DNA from: DATGHS01 sp035307785
GTDB taxonomy: Bacteria > Planctomycetota > Planctomycetia > Gemmatales > Gemmataceae
Length of the DNA: 20,620 nucleotides
Direction of reading: 5' to 3'
NCBI GenBank assembly: GCA_035307785.1
Contig: DATGHS010000463.1
Span: forward strand, 1-20,620
The notes below the pieces were generated by a model. It was not told where the DNA came from. It did not search any database and saw nothing but the letters and a program-made list of their open reading frames with translations. This document shows positions 15,082 through 20,620 of this stretch, piece after piece. The stretch's first letter is position 1. Each line of letters opens with the position of its first letter. The translations under genes were made by a program, and so were the position numbers.

Positions 15082-16302
15082 ATGCGCAAGTCCATGCGAG
15101 TCGCATTACCATTTGTGGCTTTAGGTTTCCTCATTTTCACTCTGGCGAAATCTGGGGCGCAAGACCCGCAACAAGGCAAAGACGTACCGAACAAGGACGT
15201 GCCCGGAAAGGACGCGCCGAACAGCAAAGATAACACACCGTCCACAGCAATGCCGAAGGAGGATCGGCCACCCAATATTCAGTGGCCCAGCCAGTTCGAC
15301 GCCCTGAACTTGGAACAGTGGATGGAACGGCTGGATATTCAAAAGACACCCGACGCCAGCATGCGTAAGACCGCTATTCTGGTAGTGCCGCAGTTTGGCC
15401 CACCAGCGAAAAAAGCCATCCCGATGCTGATAAACCTGATGAGCGATCCAGATGATTCGGTGAAACTCGCCGCTTTAATCGCCTGCACCACGCACCCATA
15501 TGAAGATCCGGACCTGATCAAGAAAACGGTAATCAAGGTAAACGGATTGCTCAAGCACAACGACGAATCGGTGCGCCTTCAGGCTGCTATGGCGTGCAAT
15601 CGCTTGGGGCCAGTTGCCAAGCTTTGCATTCCGGCATTGTGCAGTGAATATATTCTCAAATGCCACACCAGTTTTGAATTGCGCACGGCTGGCGCGCTGG
15701 CCCTGGGACAAGTGGCCTTTGATGACAAGCTGGGCTCGGACCCCCAGGCAGTGAGCGCGCTTGCAAATGCTCTTACCGACAAAGCGTTGCCGGTGCGTCT
15801 CGAATCGTTGACCGCAATCATGTTCATCGGCGTGCCCTTTCCCGCGCAAGACAAAAACGGTCTGGCTGCGCAGCTCTTATTGAGAACGCTCCTGGAGCGT
15901 ACGAAGTATGAGAAAGATGATGTCGTCAAGATGTGGGTTCGCGTTTGTCTGATGCGATTCGATAGGAATCAAATCAATGCCGAGAATATTCATGCGATTG
16001 CCGTTAACTTGAAAGGCGGCAATGAGCATCTGCAAGTACAGGCGGCCAAGGCGCTGGGCTGCATGGGTCCGGTCGCCAAATCCACTGTCTCCGATCTGCT
16101 CGATTGTCTGCAGAAGGCCGGAGAAAAGAAAACACTCTACACGATTGCGATGTGCATTTTTGCGCTGGGGCGAATGGGGTCCGAGGCGTCGGCGGCGGTC
16201 CCGGAAATTCAGAAATATAAAGACTCTGATAATCCCATCATCAAGGACCAGGCCATCCGAGCACTCGACAGCATCAATGCGGGAAAAGTGAACAAGAAGT
16301 AA
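15082..16302 (+). CDS. Secreted HEAT-repeat protein
   Basis: The 406-residue protein starts at ATG 15082 (GAGG 7 nt upstream; a second in-frame ATG lies four codons on). It begins with a signal peptide (MRKSMRVALPFVALGFLIFT, cleavage plausible after KSGAQ). Next comes a low-complexity stretch with repeated KDVPNKDVPGKDAPN units (residues 33-47). Residues from about 90 to the end contain repeated helix pairs with a GPxAKxxIPxL signature (GPPAKKAIPML, GPVAKLCIPAL, GPVAKSTVSDL, GSEASAAVPEI), which is a HEAT-type solenoid. Such proteins act as binding scaffolds; no catalytic site is seen. It stands alone, convergent with the lipoprotein gene. The function is unknown. Confidence 0.85.
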   Translation: MRKSMRVALPFVALGFLIFTLAKSGAQDPQQGKDVPNKDVPGKDAPNSKDNTPSTAMPKEDRPPNIQWPSQFDALNLEQWMERLDIQKTPDASMRKTAILVVPQFGPPAKKAIPMLINLMSDPDDSVKLAALIACTTHPYEDPDLIKKTVIKVNGLLKHNDESVRLQAAMACNRLGPVAKLCIPALCSEYILKCHTSFELRTAGALALGQVAFDDKLGSDPQAVSALANALTDKALPVRLESLTAIMFIGVPFPAQDKNGLAAQLLLRTLLERTKYEKDDVVKMWVRVCLMRFDRNQINAENIHAIAVNLKGGNEHLQVQAAKALGCMGPVAKSTVSDLLDCLQKAGEKKTLYTIAMCIFALGRMGSEASAAVPEIQKYKDSDNPIIKDQAIRALDSINAGKVNKK

Positions 16303-16313
16303 GAGGCAGGCTG

Positions 16314-16331
16314 GGCCGCACTGATGCGGCC
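16314..16331. terminator. 7-bp hairpin between convergent genes
   Basis: GGCCGCA, a CTGA loop and TGCGGCC form a perfect stem 12 nt after the HEAT gene stop and 11 nt before the lipoprotein stop. The placement suits a bidirectional terminator; there is no strong T-run on either side. Confidence 0.5.
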
Positions 16332-16341
16332 TAAGCAAAAC

Positions 16342-16794
16342 TCACTTGCCGAGGTCTAGCAACAGATCTTTTTTGCCTTCAGCCGGGACCTCGACATTGA
16401 GCGGCGAACTTTGCCGATCCTGGTACTTATCCGGAACGGAAGTGGATTTTTCAGTGCGGTTGGGGCGATTCGATTCGGGCGTCGTTGGCATTCCGCTGTT
16501 GGGGAGCGGCGGGCCATGAACGCTGCCGGGCCCTACGGTAACCACATAGGCGCCGGGCGGACATTCCAGCGAAAACTCACCACCGGCGCCGGTGCCCGCT
16601 TCGATTCGCCTCAGGTTCGAATCGCGCGGCCAAAACACGACGCGCATACCGACAAGGCCTTTCCCATCGCGGACTACTTTGCCGGACACGGCAACGGGCT
16701 GGGGCGGCTTCTTCGCGCAACCCATCGCGACAATCGCGAAGATAGCTGGCAAGAGCACAGCCGCCGCGATACGAAGGCATTTTCGCAGCGCCAT
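16342..16794 (-). CDS. Lipoprotein with a carboxypeptidase-regulatory-like beta domain
   Basis: The 150-residue protein starts at ATG 16794, overlapping the DUF1559 stop codon by one base (TAATG), so translation is probably coupled. No good independent ribosome site is visible. The N terminus is a lipoprotein signal with a lipobox ending in AMGC (Cys26), so the protein should be anchored in a membrane facing outwards. VAVSGKVVRDGKGLVGMRVV and GEFSLECPPGAYVVTVGPG form the typical beta-sandwich pattern of carboxypeptidase-regulatory/transthyretin-like domains. A Pro/Ser/Asn-rich tail and a final VEVPAEGKKDLLLDLGK strand follow. This gene type often follows DUF1559 genes in planctomycetes; its partner and ligand are unknown. 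Confidence 0.85.
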   Translation of the reverse strand: MALRKCLRIAAAVLLPAIFAIVAMGCAKKPPQPVAVSGKVVRDGKGLVGMRVVFWPRDSNLRRIEAGTGAGGEFSLECPPGAYVVTVGPGSVHGPPLPNSGMPTTPESNRPNRTEKSTSVPDKYQDRQSSPLNVEVPAEGKKDLLLDLGK

Positions 16795-17852
16795 TAGTAA
16801 TCGTCGCCAAGAGGCTGGCCGTCGCGCGGCAGCATGAGCCGGTCCCACGTCTTGGTCTCGGCGTAGGTGGTCCAATTCTCGTTATTGGAAATACCAGGGC
16901 TGATAGCTTTTACACTGCCATCGGCCATGGCCACCTGGTAGACCGAGTGGCCGGTCTGGCCGCGCCAGTTGTCACAACACGTCGGACAAATGCCCAGTTT
17001 CGGCCGAATCTGGAACATATACGTGTCGCCATCGCCGTACCAGTTGATGCCGAAATCGTGATACCACCATGAATACAGGGCAATGCGGCTGAGGCGATCA
17101 CAGGTCTGATAGACTTCGCCAAACAGAATGATTTGCGAGGTTCCATCCGTAAGCTGCGAAAACCGTTGGGGCTCCGTGTTATAGCTGTTCTTGCCATCAC
17201 CCCAGGCGTTCCAATTGGCCGAATAACTGCTGCCGCCCCAATAGTTGCCGTAAACCAAGCCCGTAGGCGTAATACTCGGATCGGAAGGGCATTCCAGCAC
17301 TTTGTATCGTGTCTGATGGACCCCATCGAGCCAGATGCCATGCGCTGTGGACGTGGGCTGCACGGAATAGATGGGAATCTGAACGGTGGTCGTGTAACCC
17401 GGGGTGCCACCATAAACATAGCCATTGTAAGACGACGGCGGGGTGGGCGGCACCACGATTGTTTCCGTGTCGTAGCCGATGATCACTCCCGGCGTGCCGG
17501 TAGTCTGGTTAGCGCCCGATTGCATGTAATCGTTGTACATGAGTTTGTACACGTTATCTTGTTCGACGTACGGCAGCAGGTACACAAACCAGCCGCCATA
17601 AAACGGCGAATTAGAACTGTTGTGCGGATAGACGCCAAAGTAGGGCGGCATCGTCCCATTGGTGTCATGATAGTTGTGGACGGCCAAGGCCAGCTGGTGC
17701 AGATTGTTCTGGCACTTGGCGCGATGGGCCGCTTCACGCACTTGCTGTACCGCAGGCAACAACAAGCCGATCAATACGGCGATGATGGCGATGACAACTA
17801 ACAGCTCGACCAGCGTAAACGCCGGCCGCCGCATGCGGAAGTTTGGTGACAT
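16794..17852 (-). CDS. DUF1559 pseudopilin-like protein
   Basis: The 352-residue protein begins MSPNFRMRRPAFTLVELLVV. This is a type IV pilin-like N-terminal signal: prepilin peptidase would cut before the FTLVELL phenylalanine, which is then methylated. The hydrophobic helix (to about residue 31) leads to the conserved LLPAVQQVREAAHRAKCQNN segment, hallmark of DUF1559. The large C-terminal domain is Tyr/Gly/Thr-rich. The end holds an H-x8-DG motif (HSVYQVAMADGSVKAI), one residue shorter than the more usual H-x9-DG. GGGAG precedes the ATG at 9 nt. These proteins are extremely numerous in planctomycetes and are probably exported by a type II secretion-like system; the role is unknown. It is followed by the coupled lipoprotein gene. 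Confidence 0.93.
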   Translation of the reverse strand: MSPNFRMRRPAFTLVELLVVIAIIAVLIGLLLPAVQQVREAAHRAKCQNNLHQLALAVHNYHDTNGTMPPYFGVYPHNSSNSPFYGGWFVYLLPYVEQDNVYKLMYNDYMQSGANQTTGTPGVIIGYDTETIVVPPTPPSSYNGYVYGGTPGYTTTVQIPIYSVQPTSTAHGIWLDGVHQTRYKVLECPSDPSITPTGLVYGNYWGGSSYSANWNAWGDGKNSYNTEPQRFSQLTDGTSQIILFGEVYQTCDRLSRIALYSWWYHDFGINWYGDGDTYMFQIRPKLGICPTCCDNWRGQTGHSVYQVAMADGSVKAISPGISNNENWTTYAETKTWDRLMLPRDGQPLGDDY

Positions 17853-18211
17853 GGCACAAGACTCCCTCGCCTGGATGAAACAGTGATGACGGTTTACTTG
17901 GAATTGAGCGCAGCGCGGCCGCTTTGTCGGCCACGCCTTTCTAAGGTACTAAGCGTACCACCTTCGCCGAATGTTACAATCAAATTCTTAGTTTTTTTCC
18001 AAAAAACTGAAAAACGAGTTGCGGATTCGCACTACCAAGGCAAAAAGGAGGTCGGCCAGCAATTCCAGCTCCATTTTCACCATCAGGCGCACCGGACTTG
18101 CCGGCAACCGAAAACCTCGACCGAAAGCCTTTCGTATTGACGAATTCGACTGCTTTACCGATCTTATTCCATACATCGCTTGGCGTTGGCGACGAGTAAA
18201 GAGAACTCTGG
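17853..18211. other. Divergent intergenic region between DUF1559 and desaturase genes
   Basis: These 359 bases hold no convincing gene; the small open frames lack ribosome sites and recognisable protein. There is an AT-rich hairpin at 17990-18008 (AGTTTTTT/AAAAAACT) and a GGTAC/GTACC dyad at 17945-17959. A weak TTGACG box at 18137 has only a poor -10 (TCTTAT) at 19 nt. Promoters for both flanking genes are expected here, but I cannot place them with confidence. Confidence 0.45.
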
Positions 18212-19204
18212 ATGAATACGCTGACCGTTCCTGAGGCAAGCAAAGGCGCCTACCAGCCGCATCGCATTCCGTATCCGGCCACGGTGATCCTGGGCAAATT
18301 GATCTGGCCCTATGTAATTGCCTTCACCGTTTATCATCTCCTCGCTTTATTGGCATTAATTCCGTGGTTTTTCAGCTGGACGGGCCTCGCTCTGGCATTG
18401 GCCGGCCTGTATATGTACGGCACCCTTGGTATCAATCTTTGCTATCATCGGCTCCTGACTCATCGGAGTTTCGCTTGCCCGGTCTGGCTGGAGTATTTGC
18501 TGTCGCTCATCGGCGTGTGCTGTCTGCAGGATACGCCGGCCCGGTGGGTGGGCGTGCACCGGATGCATCACCAGTTTTCCGACGAGCAACCCGATCCCCA
18601 CAGTCCGCTGGTCACGTTGTTCTGGGGCCACATGGGTTGGTTGATCCACACCAATACGCAGCTGGAGCGGATGGATCTTTACGGGCGCTATTCGCGCGAC
18701 TTGCTGCGCAAGCGGTTTTACATGTTTCTGGAACGGCGCCTGGCCTGGGTGTGGATCAATTTGGTGCAGTGGGTCGTTTACTTTCTCGTCGGCTTCGCGA
18801 TCGGTTGGGGCGTGGGTGGAAACTTGATGGACGGCGTGCGTTTCGGCGCCAGCATCTGGCTCTGGGGTGTTGTCGTCCGCACCGTCTTGGTCTGGCACAT
18901 CACCTGGAGCGTCAATTCCCTGGCTCACGTGTGGGGCTACCAAAACTACCAAACCGGCGAGAACAGCCGGAACAACTGGTTCGTCGGCATCGTTAGCAAC
19001 GGTGAAGGCTGGCACAATAACCACCATGCCCAACCCCGCTGTGCCGCTCACGGCCATAAGTGGTGGGAGTTCGATTTGACCTGGATCACTATCTGGGTTT
19101 TGGGCAAACTACATCTCGCCTGGAATATCGTTCCAATCCGTCAACAAAAAGCGACAGACGTTGTTCCGCTCACCCAGGAAGACATCACTCCGAATGGGCA
19201 ATGA
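18212..19204 (+). CDS. Acyl-CoA (delta-9-type) fatty acid desaturase
   Basis: The 330-residue integral membrane protein has all three histidine boxes of the family: HRLLTH at 79-84, HRMHH at 116-120 and HNNHH at 268-272. H229 and H239 (HITWSVNSLAHVWG) lie where acyl-CoA desaturases place further metal ligands. Hydrophobic segments occur near 26-50, 55-76, 90-103, 180-202 and 215-232. The enzyme introduces a cis double bond in a saturated acyl chain using a di-iron centre, O2 and an electron donor; the double-bond position is inferred from family resemblance to stearoyl-CoA desaturases. The ribosome site before ATG 18212 is weak (AAAGAGA). No redox partner gene is adjacent. Confidence 0.93.
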   Translation: MNTLTVPEASKGAYQPHRIPYPATVILGKLIWPYVIAFTVYHLLALLALIPWFFSWTGLALALAGLYMYGTLGINLCYHRLLTHRSFACPVWLEYLLSLIGVCCLQDTPARWVGVHRMHHQFSDEQPDPHSPLVTLFWGHMGWLIHTNTQLERMDLYGRYSRDLLRKRFYMFLERRLAWVWINLVQWVVYFLVGFAIGWGVGGNLMDGVRFGASIWLWGVVVRTVLVWHITWSVNSLAHVWGYQNYQTGENSRNNWFVGIVSNGEGWHNNHHAQPRCAAHGHKWWEFDLTWITIWVLGKLHLAWNIVPIRQQKATDVVPLTQEDITPNGQ

Positions 19205-19437
19205 CCGCGCCGTCGAACCTGCCCACCAAGTGGCTCCGCAACCCCGCCTTATCGGGAATTAGCGGCTACCTGGTTGCAGTGAGTCCTAATACTATTGGTG
19301 CGCATGAATGTCGCCGAAGGAGTGTCGGCGTTGCTTGGGTGTGGTATCCACTCGACGCCGTTCTTGTGAAATCCGCTCGGGTACGGGAAGATCCAAAAGC
19401 GACAGTAGCCACAAGTCCTTGACCTGCGGCTACTTCA

Positions 19438-19484
19438 TAGCGAGGGCGACGGGGCTCGAAACCGCAACCCCGGATCGACAGCCG
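19438..19484 (-). pseudogene. tRNA-Asp(GTC) 3'-half remnant, likely attachment-site scar
   Basis: Read on the minus strand, the segment contains an anticodon loop CTGTCGA (19481-19475), a 3' anticodon stem TCCGG, a T-arm-like GCGGTTTCGAGCCCCG, and an acceptor-like end CGCCCTCG followed by CTA in place of CCA. This closely follows the 3' half of a bacterial tRNA-Asp as I know it. The 5' half is badly degraded: only GCTCA and an AGATAC-like piece can be aligned, and the anticodon stem no longer pairs. A full functional tRNA is therefore rejected. Integrases commonly target the 3' half of tRNA genes, so a leftover att copy is the likely explanation. Confidence 0.55.
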
Positions 19485-19664
19485 CGTATCTGGTTTTTGA
19501 GCCGTCGTCGTATCCAGCTTTCCCCGCACACATTTACGGTGAATTCTGATCGGCCCGAAGGAGCCATACCTATTCAAGATTCTACAGCGATTTCGCATTG
19601 TTTTCAATGAATTCCGTACCGGAATTGTGTACCAAATCGATATCACCGAATTACCGTTCCGGTT

Positions 19665-19684
19665 ATCAATTCGAACGAATTGAT
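19665..19684. repeat. AT-rich perfect dyad ATCAATTCG-AA-CGAATTGAT
   Basis: Two 9-bp arms surround a 2-nt centre. A second dyad, AATTCCG-TAC-CGGAATT, lies 38 bp upstream at 19610-19626. Both are in an AT-rich patch next to the tRNA-Asp remnant. They resemble protein-binding dyads (regulator or recombinase core), but no cognate gene is recognisable. Confidence 0.5.
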
Positions 19685-19982
19685 GCGCAAACAAAATCCC
19701 CAAGCACAGTACCTGGGATCTATTGAGCCGAGTTCCCATCTTGCATCTCACTGGTTGTCTTCCTCTTCGCGGCGGAGATTGGCCCAAGCCTGTTCTTCGC
19801 TGGTTGCGTGCGCAAGCGCTGTTATGCAGACATGTCGGTCATGGCGTGTTGGCACTGTCGAATGTGGGAATTCCCACGAATTCTTTTGAAGGCCGGCTAC
19901 GTGTCTATTGGGACGTCAATAACGACGGCATGAAGTAAGGCAGCGAACCAGGCCTCGCCGAAGTCGCGGTCAACCGAACCGA

Positions 19983-20004
19983 CGGGGCGGGGTTCACCGC
20001 CCCG
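19983..20004. repeat. 8-bp GC hairpin CGGGGCGG/CCGCCCCG
   Basis: A perfect 8-bp stem with a GGTTCA loop lies about 50 bp upstream of the ArsR-gene promoter. It may be another dispersed palindrome or may insulate the downstream promoter; no T-run follows. Confidence 0.6.
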
Positions 20005-20052
20005 ACCACCACCAATTATTCGTCACGGTATCGAAAAATGGTCACCGTTATA

Positions 20053-20081
20053 TTGACATATATCTATATAGACGCTAATCT
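20053..20081 (+). promoter_or_regulatory. Predicted promoter with palindromic operator for the ArsR gene
   Basis: TTGACA (20053-20058) and TAATCT (20076-20081) are 17 nt apart. The spacer contains a perfect 10-bp palindrome, TCTATATAGA, at 20063-20072, a natural place for an autorepressing ArsR dimer. Transcription would start at or within a base or two of the ATG at 20088, so the message is probably leaderless; no Shine-Dalgarno sequence is present. Confidence 0.6.
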
Positions 20082-20087
20082 ATCTAC

Positions 20088-20429
20088 ATGACACAACTGG
20101 ACCAAGCCTTTGCTGCCCTTGCCGATCCCACCCGACGCCGAATTGTCGTGGTTCTCGCCCGGGGCGAGGCATCGGTGTCCGACTTGGTGAGCCACTTCTC
20201 GCTGACACAACCCACGATCTCCTCGCACTTAAAGGTGCTGGAATCTGCGGGGCTGATTTCGCGTCGCAAAGTGGCGCAGTTGCGGCCCTGCAAGCTGGTG
20301 CCGGAGCGACTGAAGTCGGTCACCGACTGGCTGGAACAGGTGCAGGAGATTTGGGAAGGCAACTACAAGCGGCTCGATGCGTTACTGACTGAGTTGAAGC
20401 AAGCCGAGAAACAGGAGCGAAAGAAATGA
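20088..20429 (+). CDS. ArsR/SmtB-family winged-helix transcriptional regulator
   Basis: The 113-residue protein opens with AFAALADPTRRRIVVVLARG, the classical start of this family. The helix-turn-helix lies at about 29-52 (SVSDLVSHFSLTQPTISSHL, then KVLESAGLI) and the wing at RRKVAQLRPCKL. The metal-site ELCVCDL motif of arsenic or metal sensors is absent, so this belongs to the non-metal subgroup usually paired with AHSA1/SRPBCC genes. That pairing is seen here: the stop overlaps the ATG of the next gene (ATGA). The promoter carries a palindrome in its spacer, suggesting autorepression. The effector is unknown. Confidence 0.93.
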   Translation: MTQLDQAFAALADPTRRRIVVVLARGEASVSDLVSHFSLTQPTISSHLKVLESAGLISRRKVAQLRPCKLVPERLKSVTDWLEQVQEIWEGNYKRLDALLTELKQAEKQERKK

Positions 20430-20620
20430 AACCCGCGGAAGCAAGTCTGCCGTCAGATACAGAAGTGTTGGTGAAGCGGAGCTTCGATGCACCCGTCAAA
20501 CTGGTGTGGCGGGCCTACATGGAACCGGACCTGATGCGTCGTTGGTGCTCGGGCCTCCCAGGTTGGTCGATGCCTGTCTGCGAGATGGATATGCGCGTCG
20601 GCGGAAAGTATCGCTGGCGC
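20426..20620 (+). CDS. AHSA1/SRPBCC-domain protein, 3' end missing
   Basis: Sixty-five codons are visible before the window ends. ATG 20426 overlaps the ArsR stop by 4 nt and has AGGAG 8 nt upstream, so translation is likely coupled. The sequence (LVKRSFDAPVKLVWRAYMEP, then LMRRWCSGLPGWSMPVCEMD and RVGGKYRWR) is the typical first half of the AHSA1 (activator of Hsp90 ATPase homologue 1-like) SRPBCC fold, including the W-x-x-P-E/D-L-x-x-RW pattern. Members bind small hydrophobic ligands or act in stress responses, often under control of the adjacent ArsR repressor; no specific ligand can be named. Confidence 0.9.
   Translation, partial: MKPAEASLPSDTEVLVKRSFDAPVKLVWRAYMEPDLMRRWCSGLPGWSMPVCEMDMRVGGKYRWR

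Larger units (their letters stand above)
19205..20052. other. Gene-poor region with decayed tRNA and palindromes
   Basis: No convincing protein gene is seen in these roughly 850 bases. They hold a small hairpin at 19312-19330 (CGCCGA/TCGGCG) that might end the desaturase transcript, a tRNA-Asp-like remnant at 19438-19484, two AT-rich dyads at 19610-19626 and 19665-19684, and a GC-rich hairpin at 19983-20004. An open frame at 19723-19938 (71 codons, ending in LRVYWDVNNDGMK) has no ribosome site or recognised family and may be a gene fragment. Confidence 0.5.

Noticed and set aside
19438..19515. Intact tRNA-Asp gene
   Set aside because: The anticodon stem, D arm and 5' acceptor do not pair, and the end reads CTA in place of CCA.
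19723..19938. 71-codon open frame as a gene
   Set aside because: It has no ribosome site and no recognised family, and it overlaps another small frame. It is kept only as a possible fragment in the gene-poor region entry.

Overview
The window looks like chromosomal DNA from a planctomycete, probably in or near the Pirellulales. The evidence is the combination of a DUF1549/DUF1553 protein with a cytochrome-like CxxCH motif, a DUF1559 pseudopilin, a secreted formylglycine-type sulfatase, a BlaI/M56 pair fused to a huge WD40 array, and secreted HEAT-repeat and lipoprotein genes. Base composition is GC-rich with scattered AT-richer islands. The taxonomic call is inference from gene families and was not checked by search.

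Layout. (1) 1-7850, minus strand: blaI repressor, then a 2084-residue M56 (BlaR1-like) membrane protease carrying about 35 WD40 blades, then a truncated DUF1549 gene. A promoter and a candidate BlaI operator lie upstream of blaI. (2) 7870-11490: a decayed phage head module on the minus strand, made of a prohead-protease fragment, a frameshifted HK97-type capsid pseudogene and a small HTH/terminase-like gene. The capsid pseudogene contains an 81-nt perfect hairpin. Between protease and capsid, on the opposite strand and with lower GC, sits a compact three-gene cassette: a winged-helix-like protein with one membrane segment, a P-loop kinase-like ATPase and a DUF6941-like protein. This cassette is the best candidate here for an undescribed system. 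(3) 11490-11842: hairpin-rich noncoding DNA. (4) 11843-17852: housekeeping and exported genes. These are a heparan-N-sulfatase-like sulfatase divergent from a CoxG-like SRPBCC protein, an acyl-CoA dehydrogenase divergent from a secreted HEAT protein, and a DUF1559 pseudopilin translationally coupled to a lipoprotein. (5) 18212-19204: an acyl-CoA (delta-9 type) desaturase. (6) 19205-20040: about 0.8 kb without a convincing gene, containing a decayed tRNA-Asp 3' half (a likely attachment-site scar) and several palindromes. (7) 20053-20620: a probably leaderless ArsR-type repressor overlapping an AHSA1/SRPBCC gene that runs off the window.

Working together. BlaI and the M56 protein should form a sensor-protease/repressor circuit in which the WD40 propellers replace the beta-lactam sensor domain of BlaR1. 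The ArsR/AHSA1 pair is a familiar two-gene unit. Perfect or near-perfect hairpins, several with a GGTC/GACC or GGAC/GTCC loop-closing stem, recur between genes and look like a dispersed palindrome family.
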